This document shows, in pieces, positions 50,296 to 59,485 of a stretch of DNA of 64,000 nt. The position numbers and the translations under genes are program-made. The notes under the pieces are model-generated. The model worked only from the letters and a program-made list of their open reading frames with translations, did no database searches and was not told where the DNA came from. The DNA comes from Jeotgalibaca sp052266715 (GTDB lineage Bacteria; Bacillota; Bacilli; Lactobacillales; Aerococcaceae), in NCBI GenBank assembly GCA_052266715.1, contig JBQPRB010000002.1; one strand, written 5' to 3'. Each line of letters begins with the position of its first letter. The first letter of the stretch is position 1.

Positions 50296-50727
50296 ATGCA
50301 TATGCCATTAGAAGAATCACTTGAAAAGCTGAAAGAGAATGGACTGAAGCATACGCAAAAACGAATCGATTTAATTCGTTTGTTTGTTGATGAGGACCGC
50401 TATCTATCAGCTAAAAATGTTCAGAAAAAAATGGATACGCGCTATCCCAACATAAGTTTTGACACGATTTATAGGAACTTATATACCTTTGTAGACATTG
50501 GGATTTTGGAAACGACCGAATTGAATAATGAAAAATTGTTTCGAATGTCTTGCTTGCACGACGGTCACCATCATCATCACTTTATATGTGAGGATTGCGG
50601 AAGAAGCATTCAACTGGAAATGTGCCCAATGGACTTCTTTGAACAACAACTCATAAACTGCCAATTGAAGTCGCATCGTTTTGAAATATTTGGGATTTGT
50701 GATCACTGTGTAGAAAAGAACAAATAA
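50296..50727 (+). CDS. zur: Fur-family regulator, probably Zur
   Basis: Winged-helix Fur-type repressor of 143 residues. It shows LKHTQKRIDLIRLFVDEDRY and SFDTIYRNLYTFVDIGILE (DNA-binding domain), a histidine-rich DGHHHHHFICEDCG metal region and a second CxxC (CDHC). The position after nfo and the PPDK regulator is that of zur in Bacillus, so a zinc-responsive role is likely; PerR or Fur cannot be excluded. RBS AAAGGGGG. Confidence 0.83.
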   Translation: MHMPLEESLEKLKENGLKHTQKRIDLIRLFVDEDRYLSAKNVQKKMDTRYPNISFDTIYRNLYTFVDIGILETTELNNEKLFRMSCLHDGHHHHHFICEDCGRSIQLEMCPMDFFEQQLINCQLKSHRFEIFGICDHCVEKNK

Positions 50728-50741
50728 TTTCATAATAAATA

Positions 50742-50769
50742 TTGCAAAAGGTTGTACCTGTGGTATAAT
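50742..50769 (+). promoter_or_regulatory. Promoter of rpsU
   Basis: TTGCAA (50742-50747), 16-bp spacer and extended TGGTATAAT (-10 at 50764-50769). Confidence 0.78.
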
Positions 50770-50853
50770 ATCCAAAGAACAATTTCATTATGATTTAATT
50801 ATTTAAATAATAATGGGACGGTTACTTTTAACGCTCGGAGGGAGGGAATTTTA

Positions 50854-51027
50854 ATGTCCAAAACAGTTGTCAAAAAAAACGAATCTCTTGACGATGCTCT
50901 TCGTCGCTTTAAAAAGACTGTTTCCAAGACTGGTACTCTTCAAGAAGCACGTAAACGTGAATTTTATGAAAAACCAAGTGTAAAACGTAAGAAAAAATCT
51001 GAGGCAGCTAGAAAACGTAAATTCTAA
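50854..51027 (+). CDS. rpsU: 30S ribosomal protein S21
   Basis: Short gene of 57 codons. The product begins MSKTVVKKNESLDDALRRF, continues KKTVSKTGTLQEARKREFYE and ends in a very basic RKKKSEAARKRKF tail, which defines bacterial S21. The ribosome binding site is GGAGGGAGGG. It is followed by its own terminator and then phoH. Confidence 0.97.
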   Translation: MSKTVVKKNESLDDALRRFKKTVSKTGTLQEARKREFYEKPSVKRKKKSEAARKRKF

Positions 51028-51045
51028 TTGTTTACATATTTTTAT

Positions 51046-51077
51046 AAAAGCTAAGACTATAAATGTCTTAGCTTTTT
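51046..51077 (+). terminator. Terminator of rpsU
   Basis: AAAAGCTAAGAC and GTCTTAGCTTTT pair with a seven-base loop and are followed by TTC/T residues. Confidence 0.9.
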
Positions 51078-51180
51078 CTTATGCTCCGAGATTAGATATA
51101 ACACTTAAAAACACAGGACAGACTATGCTATAATAAAATAAAATATAGAAAATTTATTTTCATGGGGAGTGTAACGATAT

Positions 51181-52161
51181 TTGACTGAAAATGAGCATTA
51201 TCCAGTAACGATTGAAATCGAATTAGAAGATGCTTCTGCTTTGCCGCAACTTTTAGGTTCGCAAGATAAAAATATTTTATTACTGGAAGAAGCACTAGAC
51301 ATCATCATCAATTCACGGGGAACAAAAATAGAGATCAAAGGGACAGAAGATAATACGACTGTTACAAAATCGTTGATTCTGCAACTAGTTGAGTTGATAC
51401 AAAAAGGCATCTCTATTTCCCAAAGTGATATTGTAACAGCAATCCAAATGGCACAAAGAGGAAGCTCCAACTTCTTTTCCAATTTGTATGATGAAGAAAT
51501 CAGCAAAACGTACACCGGCAAAGTTATCAGGGCTAAGAACGTTGGTCAAAAGGTTTACTACGAGGCTGTTAAGAGAAATGATATCGTATTTGGGATAGGT
51601 CCAGCTGGAACTGGGAAAACGTTCTTGGCAGTTGTTATGGCAGTACAAGCTTTAAAGAAAGGGCAAGTCCAAAAAATTATTTTGACACGTCCGGCTGTTG
51701 AAGCGGGTGAAAACCTCGGATTCCTGCCAGGAGATCTTAAAGAAAAGGTTGATCCTTATCTCCGCCCAGTGTATGACGCGTTATACGCTATTTATGGAGT
51801 TGAACATACAACCCGTTTGATGGAACGAGGCGTCATTGAAATAGCACCTCTCGCCTATATGCGTGGACGGACTCTAGACGATGCTTTCGTAATTTTAGAT
51901 GAAGCCCAAAATACAACTGTTGCACAGATGAAGATGTTCTTAACACGACTGGGTTTTGGTTCCAAAATGATAGTGAATGGAGACAAAACACAAATAGATT
52001 TACCACGGGGCGTGAAATCAGGTCTGATTGATGCTGAGAATAAGCTAAAAGGAATATCTGAAATTGAATTTGTTTCCTTTGATGCCCAAGATGTTGTCCG
52101 TCATCCAGTTGTTGCGCGAATTATCCAAGCATATGATAAGAAAGAGAAGGATCAATTATGA
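51181..52161 (+). CDS. PhoH-like ATPase (YbeZ)
   Basis: PhoH-family P-loop ATPase of 326 residues. Walker A is IGPAGTGKTFLAVVMAV; RPAVEAGENLGFLPGDLKEK, YMRGRTLDDAFVILDEAQN (Walker B) and VNGDKTQIDLPRG follow. It is encoded with ybeY, as in most bacteria, and the pair is linked to rRNA maturation and RNA quality control. Start TTG 51181 after GGGGAG. Confidence 0.94.
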   Translation: MTENEHYPVTIEIELEDASALPQLLGSQDKNILLLEEALDIIINSRGTKIEIKGTEDNTTVTKSLILQLVELIQKGISISQSDIVTAIQMAQRGSSNFFSNLYDEEISKTYTGKVIRAKNVGQKVYYEAVKRNDIVFGIGPAGTGKTFLAVVMAVQALKKGQVQKIILTRPAVEAGENLGFLPGDLKEKVDPYLRPVYDALYAIYGVEHTTRLMERGVIEIAPLAYMRGRTLDDAFVILDEAQNTTVAQMKMFLTRLGFGSKMIVNGDKTQIDLPRGVKSGLIDAENKLKGISEIEFVSFDAQDVVRHPVVARIIQAYDKKEKDQL

Positions 52162-52643
52162 TTGAAATAGACATGTTTGATGAAACAAACACTGTAGCGG
52201 AGTCTCATACCAAACTCGTGGAAGATGTAATTCAATTTGCTGCAACGTTTCTTGAATTGCCGCTAAACACTGAATTATCCATTACCTTTGTTGATAATGA
52301 ACGGATTCGGGAGATTAATCGCGAATATCGTCATAAAGATCAGGCGACCGATGTTATTAGCTTTGCTCTAAATGATGAGTCTGATGATGATATGCCAATC
52401 AATTTAGAGAGTTTGGGAGATGCATTCCCTTATAATTTAGGAGATATAATTATTTCCGTAGATAAAACCGCAGAACAAGCAGAAAGCTTCCAGCATAGTT
52501 TTGAAAGGGAGTTAGGATTTCTGGCTTTGCATGGCTTCTTGCATCTGAATGGATATGATCATATGGATCCGGAAGAAGAAAAAGAAATGTTTGGACTGCA
52601 GAAAGAGATTTTAGATGCTTATGGACTCAAAAGAGAAGAATAA
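52158..52643 (+). CDS. ybeY: Endoribonuclease YbeY
   Basis: Single-strand-specific metalloendoribonuclease in 16S rRNA 3-prime maturation. NREYRHKDQATDVISFALN and the zinc motif HGFLHLNGYDH are present. 161 residues. It overlaps phoH by four bases and dgkA by 29. Confidence 0.97.
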   Translation: MIEIDMFDETNTVAESHTKLVEDVIQFAATFLELPLNTELSITFVDNERIREINREYRHKDQATDVISFALNDESDDDMPINLESLGDAFPYNLGDIIISVDKTAEQAESFQHSFERELGFLALHGFLHLNGYDHMDPEEEKEMFGLQKEILDAYGLKREE

Positions 52644-53031
52644 CAGCAAGCAAGTAAATATATGGAAAAACACACAATTCTTAAAATCATTCCATCATGC
52701 CTGGGATGGTGTCAAAACTATTTGGTGCGAAGAAAGAAATCTTAGGCATCATGTGGCATTTGGTTCAATCCCATTACTCGCAGGGGTCTTATTGGGTATC
52801 AGTCGCGTTGAATGGATTGTCATAGTCTTGTGTGTCTTTTTGGTCATTATTATGGAATTTTTAAATACCATTATTGAAACGGTGGTCGACATGGTCACTA
52901 ACTATGAATATCACCCATTGGCCAAAAAAGCAAAAGACATTGCTGCTGGGGCAGTGTTGGTTACAGCTTTTTTCACAGTGGTGATTGCTGCCATCATATT
53001 TTTACCAAAACTAATAGAGCTAGCCTTTTAA
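52615..53031 (+). CDS. dgkA: Diacylglycerol/undecaprenol kinase (DgkA family)
   Basis: Small integral membrane kinase of 138 residues. Helices are at about 48-63 (LLAGVLLGIS), 63-82 (IVIVLCVFLVIIMEFLN) and 110-133. The family signature is EFLNTIIETVVDMVTN. In Gram-positives the enzyme favours undecaprenol. Start ATG 52615, inside ybeY; ATG 52621 is possible. Confidence 0.93.
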   Translation: MLMDSKEKNNSKQVNIWKNTQFLKSFHHAWDGVKTIWCEERNLRHHVAFGSIPLLAGVLLGISRVEWIVIVLCVFLVIIMEFLNTIIETVVDMVTNYEYHPLAKKAKDIAAGAVLVTAFFTVVIAAIIFLPKLIELAF

Positions 53032-53044
53032 AGGGGACGATTAA

Positions 53045-53956
53045 ATGAATAAAAAGGAACCATTCAAGTCAGGTTTTATTTCCATCATCGGAAGACCAAA
53101 CGTGGGGAAATCAACCTTACTAAACCAGATTGTTGGACAAAAAGTGGCTATCATGAGTGATACACCACAAACTACCCGTAATAAGATCCAGGGAGTCATT
53201 ACGACAGACACAGCTCAAATGGTTTTTATTGATACACCGGGGATTCACAAGCCAAAGCATCGTTTGAATGATTTTATGTTAAAAAGTGCCTATAGTACTT
53301 TTAAAGAAGTAGATATTGTTTTATTTATGGTGAATGCAGAGGAACAACGTGGTGGTGGAGATAATTTCATCATGGAACGTTTGGCTAATGTTAAAACTCC
53401 CAAGTTTTTAATCATCAATAAAATTGATAAAATTCATCCAGAGAAACTTCTTGAAATTATCACTGATTACACAAGTGACCAAGAATTTGATGAAGTTGTT
53501 CCTATTTCCGCGAAAAATGGAAATAACATTCAGGAATTGTTGAAAACAATACAGTCTTATTTACCAGAAGGACCGCAATACTATCCAGCCGATCAGGTGA
53601 CGGACCATCCGGAGTACTTTGTTGTATCTGAATTTATCAGGGAAAAAGTTTTGCAACTCACTCATGATGAAATTCCGCATTCTGTAGCGGTAAAGGTAGA
53701 GTCCATGCAGAGAAATGAAGACAACAAAGTCCATGTTCATGCAACAATCATTGTCGATCGTTCCAGCCAAAAAGGAATCATTATCGGCAAGGGTGGTAAA
53801 ATGTTGAAGGAAATCGGTACAAGAGCTCGACGCGATATTGAAGCGATGTTGGGCGATAAGATATTCTTGGAACTTTGGGTTAAAGTACAACGCGATTGGC
53901 GTGACAAACAATCTAATTTACAAGATTATGGCTACCGTCAAAAAGATTATGACTAA
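53045..53956 (+). CDS. era: GTPase Era
   Basis: Essential GTPase for 30S maturation. G1 IIGRPNVGKSTLLN (residues 15-28), switch region SDTPQTTRNKIQG, FIDTPGIHKPKHRL, NKIDK, then a C-terminal KH domain with IIGKGGKMLKEIGTRAR. 303 residues. It overlaps recO. Confidence 0.98.
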   Translation: MNKKEPFKSGFISIIGRPNVGKSTLLNQIVGQKVAIMSDTPQTTRNKIQGVITTDTAQMVFIDTPGIHKPKHRLNDFMLKSAYSTFKEVDIVLFMVNAEEQRGGGDNFIMERLANVKTPKFLIINKIDKIHPEKLLEIITDYTSDQEFDEVVPISAKNGNNIQELLKTIQSYLPEGPQYYPADQVTDHPEYFVVSEFIREKVLQLTHDEIPHSVAVKVESMQRNEDNKVHVHATIIVDRSSQKGIIIGKGGKMLKEIGTRARRDIEAMLGDKIFLELWVKVQRDWRDKQSNLQDYGYRQKDYD

Positions 53957-54746
53957 TAATCAAAGTAAAACATTTGACGCAATTGTTATTTCGGTGCGAA
54001 AACATAAAGAAAAAGATGCGCTTGTCAAAATGTTTACTTTAGAACATGGCAAGCGCATGTTCTTTATTCGCAATCATTACAAATCAAATCATGCGTTGAA
54101 GTCATCCTTGTTGCCTTTTACCTATTCTACATTTGAGGGAACAATCAATGAAGATGGGTTATGCTTTGTCAGTGACTATAAAGACAGTCACATTTTCAGG
54201 AAAATCCATGAAGATATTCATTTAAATGCTTATGCCACATATTTGGCCAATCTTAGTGATGCGGCGATTGAAGACCGCTTGGTAAATCGTGAACTGTTTA
54301 CACTTCTTTTACAAAGTTTACGGTCCATGAATGAGGGAATGGATGCAGAAATCATCGTAAATATCTTTGAAATGAATATACTACGGTATTTTGGGGTACA
54401 CCTTCAGTTAGACTCCTGTCGCGTATGTGGAAGTCAAAAAGAACCTTTTGATTTTTCAACTAAATATTCAGGAGTTCTGTGCAGTCAACATTATCATGAA
54501 GATCCTCACCGACTGCATATCAATCCTGCTGCCATTTATTTCTCGCGTCTTTTTCTGGGTATAAAACCTGAACAAGTTGAGGACATTTCAATTCGTGAAG
54601 ACAATAAGAAAGCCATTCGTGAATTCATTGATTTCCTCTATGACGAATATGTCGGCATCCGCTTAAAAAGTAAATCTTACATTGACCAAATGTTTGAATG
54701 GGAAAATGCTCTCACCAACTTGATCAAGAAAAAAAATGAACCTTAA
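53949..54746 (+). CDS. recO: DNA repair protein RecO
   Basis: Recombination mediator in the RecFOR pathway. The OB domain (DAIVISVRKHKEKDALVKMF) is followed by a helical domain with a partial zinc-binding region (CRVCGSQKE). 265 residues. ATG 53949 overlaps the era stop and matches the usual RecO beginning; in-frame ATGs at 53838 and 53928 would lie deep in era. Confidence 0.94.
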   Translation: MTNNQSKTFDAIVISVRKHKEKDALVKMFTLEHGKRMFFIRNHYKSNHALKSSLLPFTYSTFEGTINEDGLCFVSDYKDSHIFRKIHEDIHLNAYATYLANLSDAAIEDRLVNRELFTLLLQSLRSMNEGMDAEIIVNIFEMNILRYFGVHLQLDSCRVCGSQKEPFDFSTKYSGVLCSQHYHEDPHRLHINPAAIYFSRLFLGIKPEQVEDISIREDNKKAIREFIDFLYDEYVGIRLKSKSYIDQMFEWENALTNLIKKKNEP

Positions 54747-54759
54747 GCCTGAATTTAGC

Positions 54760-54788
54760 TTGACTTTGAATTTAAGAGTGTTTACTAT
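54760..54788 (+). promoter_or_regulatory. Promoter of glyQS
   Basis: TTGACT (54760-54765), 17-bp spacer, TACTAT (54783-54788). Confidence 0.72.
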
Positions 54789-54796
54789 AAAATATA

Positions 54797-55006
54797 TATG
54801 CAATAGAAACGTTGACGATGAGAGTACTGTCGAGATAGTGCATCCAAGCGAGTTTGGGTTAGTGGGAGCCAAATGATGCCAGCCGACCAGGAAAGGCACA
54901 TCCGAGTTTTACGAAAGAAGAGCTGGTTAAACCAGAAATAGGGTGGAACCGCGAGTTTAGACTCGTCCCTATGTTGCAAACGTGCAGCATAGGGACGAGT
55001 CTTTTT
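54797..55006 (+). ncRNA. T-box riboswitch of glyQS with a Gly (GGC) specifier
   Basis: Stem I has AGTA, AAGCGAGTTTGGG and GAAA, with the specifier GGC at 54895-54897 followed by A. The T-box AGGGTGGAACCGCGAG is at 54940-54955. The terminator AGACTCGTCCCTATG pairs with CATAGGGACGAGTCT and is followed by TTTT. Transcription of glyQS should therefore rise when tRNA-Gly is uncharged. Confidence 0.95.
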
Positions 55007-55046
55007 ATGCCTATCTGCAGAAAACGACTACAAAGGAGAAAAAATC

Positions 55047-55961
55047 ATGGAAGAAAAAGTGACTGTTCAGAAAATGATTCAAATACTTCAAAATTATTGG
55101 GCAGAACAAGGGTGCCTCTTATTAAATGCCTATGATACAGAAAAGGGTGCCGGTACGATGAGCCCTTATACATTCCTCCGTGCAATTGGTCCAGAACCAT
55201 GGAACGCGGCTTATGTTGAACCGTCTCGCCGACCAGCCGATGGTCGTTATGGAGACAATCCCAACCGTCTCTACCAACACCATCAATTTCAAGTTGTGAT
55301 GAAGCCTTCACCAAGTAACATCCAGGAACTTTATCTAAAGAGTTTGGAAGCTTTAGGTATAAATCCTTTGGAACATGATATCCGCTTTGTTGAAGATAAC
55401 TGGGAAAACCCTTCACTTGGCTGCGCCGGTCTAGGCTGGGAAGTCTGGTTGGATGGAATGGAAATTACCCAGTTTACTTATTTCCAACAAGTTGGCGGTT
55501 TGGATTGTTACCCTGTTACGAGTGAATTAACATACGGGATTGAACGCTTGGCTTCCTACATTCAAGATGTTGAAAGTGTCTACGATCTCGATTGGACTGA
55601 AGGCGTTAAATATGGGGAAATTTTCTACCAACCAGAGTATGAACATTCTAAATATTCATTCGAGGAAAGCAATCCAGAATTATTGTTTATTCTATTTGAA
55701 TCCTATAACGATGAAGCATTGAAACAAATTGAAAATGGTTTGGTTCACCCAGCCTATGATTATGTATTAAAATGTTCGCATGCCTTTAACCTCCTCGATG
55801 CTCGTGGAATGGTTTCGGCGACTGATCGAGCAGGATTCCTCGCTCGCATCCGTAACATGGCTCGTAAGCTTGCGGTTGCTTTCGTAGATAAGAGAAAAGA
55901 GCTGGGTTATCCGCTTCTTGATGAGAGTGAACGTGAACGCTTGTTGAAGGAGGAAGCATAA
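55047..55961 (+). CDS. glyQ: Glycyl-tRNA synthetase alpha subunit
   Basis: Catalytic subunit of the bacterial heterotetrameric GlyRS. Signatures: QNYWAEQGCLLLNAYDTEKG, GTMSPYTFLRAIGPEPWNAA, QHHQFQVVMKPSP and TYFQQVGGLDCYPVTSELTY. 304 residues. Shares one base with glyS. Confidence 0.98.
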   Translation: MEEKVTVQKMIQILQNYWAEQGCLLLNAYDTEKGAGTMSPYTFLRAIGPEPWNAAYVEPSRRPADGRYGDNPNRLYQHHQFQVVMKPSPSNIQELYLKSLEALGINPLEHDIRFVEDNWENPSLGCAGLGWEVWLDGMEITQFTYFQQVGGLDCYPVTSELTYGIERLASYIQDVESVYDLDWTEGVKYGEIFYQPEYEHSKYSFEESNPELLFILFESYNDEALKQIENGLVHPAYDYVLKCSHAFNLLDARGMVSATDRAGFLARIRNMARKLAVAFVDKRKELGYPLLDESERERLLKEEA

Positions 55962-58024
55962 TGACTGAAACATTATTAGTAGAAATTGGTTTAGAAGAAG
56001 TACCCGCAAGATTTGTTCGTTCCAGCAGTGAACAATTACAAGAGCGTCTTACTCGTTTCTTGAAAGAGAACCGCATCAAATTTGGTGAAGTACAGGTTTT
56101 TGCAACACCAAGACGTTTAGCGGTACAGATTAAGGATGTTGCTGAAAAGCAAGAGGATATTATTGAAAATGCTAAGGGTCCCGCTAAAAAAAATGCGTTG
56201 GACGCTGATGGCAATTGGACAAAGGCAGCACAAGGTTTTGCTAGAGGACAAGGCGTTTCTACCGAAGATTTATATTTTGAATCTATCAAAGACGTGGAAT
56301 ATGTTTATGCCAAAAAAGAAATCACCGGGATTGCGGTAGCAGAAGTATTAAAAGCTATTCCTGAAGTTGTAGGAGCAATGAATTTTCCTGTATCGATGCA
56401 TTGGGGGAAAACTACGTTTGAATTTATCCGTCCTGTTCACTGGTTTGTGGTTATGTTTGGAAGTGATGTCGTACCATGTTCTTTCCTGGGAGTAAAGGCT
56501 GATAATATTTCGCGTGGCCATCGCTTCTTGGGGCAGGACGCTATCATCGATCATGCTGACAACTATGCAGAAAAATTACAAGAACAATTTGTAATTGCAA
56601 ATCTCGAAGAACGAAAAGAAATGATCCAAAAACAATTCGTGGTTCTGGAACAGGAGAATGGTTGGATTATCCCTGAAGATGATACATTGATGGAAGAGGT
56701 TGTCTCCTTGGTAGAGTATCCAACAGCTTTTGCTGGAGATTTTGATGAGAGATACTTGGAACTACCAGAAGAAGTTTTGATTACTTCCATGAAGGGTCAT
56801 CAACGTTATTTTGAAGTGACCGATCAAACTGGTAAATTATTACCTTATTTTATCGGTGTGCGTAATGGTGATGCGAATCATATTGAAAATGTGAAAAAAG
56901 GGAACCGTAAAGTATTGACGGCCCGTTTAGAAGACGCTCTATTCTTTTATGAAGAAGACAAGAAAATGGCTATTGCTTCTGCAGTCGATAAGTTAGCATC
57001 CGTTTCTTTCCATGCTAAAATTGGTTCGCTTGCACAAAAGATGGCTAACACCGCACAATTAAGCCAGATTATCGCTGAAATGGTTGGCTTGGATGAAGAA
57101 CAAAAAGAAATGTTACAAAGGGCTGCGAATATTTATAAGTTTGATTTAGTCAGCAATATGGTTTCTGAATTCCCTGAACTACAAGGTGCAATGGGTGAAA
57201 AATACGCGCTCATGGCCGGTGAAAAACCTGAAGTAGCAGTTGCAATTCGTGAGCATTATTTGCCACTATCCAGTGATGGAGCAGTTCCTCAATCACTAAT
57301 AGGATCCATATTGGCAATTTCTGATAAATTCGACAGTGTCATCAGTTTCTTCAAGCAAGGCATGATACCTACGGGTTCAAATGACCCCTATGCATTACGT
57401 CGTCAGACCATGGGAATCGTTCAAATCATTGAAGCGAATGGCTGGTCATTCTCATTTGGAGAAGTGCTTGATAATGCCTTGAGAAGTATTTATGGGTTAA
57501 GTGATGGGGCGCAAATTACTAATTTGAAGGAAGAGATTGTCGCATTTACGAAGAGTCGCGTTCTTCAAAAATTACAAGCATACGGTATTTCCCACGATAT
57601 ACAAGACGCCATTTTACATGCAAACAATGATGATATCATGATGACTGTTAAACAGGCTCAAACACTTTCTGAGCATCAGTCGGATGCTGATTATAAAGAT
57701 GTCATTGAAGCGTTGGCACGTGTCGTCAATATATCTCAAAAAGTAATGCCTCCATACGAAGTTAAGGTAGAATTGCTTGAAACGTCTAGCGAGAAGAATC
57801 TTTATACGCAAGGTAATCATCTAGCTACTGTTTGGGATTCGGCGACCGTAGAAGAAGCATATCAGGCTTTACGCGATTTAGTACCATACATCACAGCGTA
57901 CTTCGATGAAAACATGGTTATGGTAGAAGATATTTCGCTGAGAGAAAATCGTTTGAATACATTAGCTTATGTAGGACAATACATTTTGCAAATGGCTGAT
58001 GTACGGAAATTAATTACGAAGTAG
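55961..58024 (+). CDS. glyS: Glycyl-tRNA synthetase beta subunit
   Basis: Partner subunit of 687 residues. LLVEIGLEEVPARFVRSSSE begins the N-terminal part; MHWGKTTFEFIRPVHWFV, GHRFLGQDAI and SNMVSEFPELQGAMGEKYA (HD-like) follow, and a DALR anticodon-binding domain closes the C-terminus. Overlaps glyQ at TAATG. Confidence 0.97.
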   Translation: MTETLLVEIGLEEVPARFVRSSSEQLQERLTRFLKENRIKFGEVQVFATPRRLAVQIKDVAEKQEDIIENAKGPAKKNALDADGNWTKAAQGFARGQGVSTEDLYFESIKDVEYVYAKKEITGIAVAEVLKAIPEVVGAMNFPVSMHWGKTTFEFIRPVHWFVVMFGSDVVPCSFLGVKADNISRGHRFLGQDAIIDHADNYAEKLQEQFVIANLEERKEMIQKQFVVLEQENGWIIPEDDTLMEEVVSLVEYPTAFAGDFDERYLELPEEVLITSMKGHQRYFEVTDQTGKLLPYFIGVRNGDANHIENVKKGNRKVLTARLEDALFFYEEDKKMAIASAVDKLASVSFHAKIGSLAQKMANTAQLSQIIAEMVGLDEEQKEMLQRAANIYKFDLVSNMVSEFPELQGAMGEKYALMAGEKPEVAVAIREHYLPLSSDGAVPQSLIGSILAISDKFDSVISFFKQGMIPTGSNDPYALRRQTMGIVQIIEANGWSFSFGEVLDNALRSIYGLSDGAQITNLKEEIVAFTKSRVLQKLQAYGISHDIQDAILHANNDDIMMTVKQAQTLSEHQSDADYKDVIEALARVVNISQKVMPPYEVKVELLETSSEKNLYTQGNHLATVWDSATVEEAYQALRDLVPYITAYFDENMVMVEDISLRENRLNTLAYVGQYILQMADVRKLITK

Positions 58025-58028
58025 TGAT

Positions 58029-58057
58029 TAAAGGCTGGGATGGATGTCTCAGCCTTT
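58029..58057 (+). terminator. Terminator of glyQS
   Basis: AAAGGCTGGGA and TCTCAGCCTTT form a stem with one mismatch and a TGGATG loop; CGATTTTG follows. Confidence 0.75.
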
Positions 58058-58162
58058 CGATTTTGTAATTGAATATTCTTTATGAAATTGTGGTATTATG
58101 GTAAATTAGGTATGAGCAAAAGGAATAGCTAATAAATAGATAAGAAATGAGAGGACATTATT

Positions 58163-59470
58163 ATGTCAATGTTTTTAGATCACGCACAAGTCAACGTCAT
58201 CGCTGGAAAAGGCGGGGACGGGATGGTTGCGTACAAGCGCGAAAAATATGTACCAGATGGAGGACCGGCCGGCGGGGACGGTGGCCATGGCGGCAGCATC
58301 ATTTTCGAAGTCGATGGTGGCTTACGAACGTTATTAGATTTCCGTTACAATCGCCATTTTCGTGGTAAACCCGGCGAGAACGGGATGAGTAAAGGGATGT
58401 ATGGAAAATCTGCAAAAGATACAATCGTAAAAGTTCCTCCTGGAACTGTGGTGCGAAATGCCGAGACACAAGTCTTGTTAGGTGATTTGACTGAAATTGG
58501 ACAGCAACTCGTTGTTGCAAAAGGTGGACGTGGCGGTCGTGGAAATATTAAATTTGCTACGCACCGTAATCCTGCTCCAGCTATCGCTGAAAATGGCGAA
58601 CCCGGTGAAGAACTTGTTTTAGATTTGGAATTGAAAGTTATTGCTGATGTAGGTCTGGTAGGTTTCCCATCAGTAGGGAAATCAACCATCCTTTCAGTCG
58701 TTTCTTCAGCAAAACCAAAAATTGGCGCATATCATTTCACGACAATTGTTCCTAACCTAGGGATGGTTCAAGCTCCAAATGGTATCCAATTCGGGATGGC
58801 AGATTTACCTGGATTGATTGAAGGTGCTTCTCAAGGGGTTGGTCTAGGTATTCAATTCTTACGTCATATTGAACGGACTCGTGTTATTCTCCACGTCATA
58901 GATATGGGAGCAACAGAAGGTCGTGATCCTTTTGAGGATTATGAAACGATCAATAAAGAATTAGAAAGTTATCAACTGCGTCTATTAGATCGTCCGACCG
59001 TTATTGTTGCGAATAAAATGGATGTTCCAGGTGCAGATGAGAACCTTGAAGAATTCCGGAAGAAACTTATTGAAAAACACGGTGAAGAAAATGCACCGAA
59101 AATTTTTGAAATATCAGCGTACCAAAATAAAGGTTTGGAGCCTCTATTGAATTACACGGCTGAACTAGTTGAAAAAACGGAAGAATTTCCATTATTTGAT
59201 GAAGAAGAATTGGAAACTTCAGTTTTATATCAACTTAAAGATGAGAGCGATGAGATTATTGTCTCCAGAGACCCAGATACAACGTGGGTACTTAGTGGTG
59301 AAAAACTTGAAAAACTATTCAAGATGACTAACTTTGCTCATGACGAAAGTGTGATGCGGTTTGCCCGCCAATTACGTGGTATGGGAATCGATGAAGTGCT
59401 ACGCTCACGTGGCGCGCAAGATGGAGATATTGTCCGGATTATGGACTATGAGTTTGAATTTGTTGACTAG
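58163..59470 (+). CDS. obg: GTPase Obg
   Basis: Essential ribosome-assembly GTPase, 435 residues. A glycine-rich Obg fold (AGKGGDGMVAYKREKYVPDG, GGDGGHGGSIIFEVD) precedes the G domain with G1 GFPSVGKSTIL, TIVPNLGMV, DLPGLIEGASQG and NKMD. A C-terminal OCT domain follows from about residue 360. Only a weak extended -10 (TGGTATTAT) lies upstream. RBS GAGAGG. Confidence 0.98.
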   Translation: MSMFLDHAQVNVIAGKGGDGMVAYKREKYVPDGGPAGGDGGHGGSIIFEVDGGLRTLLDFRYNRHFRGKPGENGMSKGMYGKSAKDTIVKVPPGTVVRNAETQVLLGDLTEIGQQLVVAKGGRGGRGNIKFATHRNPAPAIAENGEPGEELVLDLELKVIADVGLVGFPSVGKSTILSVVSSAKPKIGAYHFTTIVPNLGMVQAPNGIQFGMADLPGLIEGASQGVGLGIQFLRHIERTRVILHVIDMGATEGRDPFEDYETINKELESYQLRLLDRPTVIVANKMDVPGADENLEEFRKKLIEKHGEENAPKIFEISAYQNKGLEPLLNYTAELVEKTEEFPLFDEEELETSVLYQLKDESDEIIVSRDPDTTWVLSGEKLEKLFKMTNFAHDESVMRFARQLRGMGIDEVLRSRGAQDGDIVRIMDYEFEFVD

Positions 59471-59485
59471 AAATGAGTGTCTGAA

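Noticed and set aside
53838..53949. Longer recO start upstream
   Set aside because: The extra residues are era sequence in another frame and do not resemble RecO; ATG 53949 fits the family.
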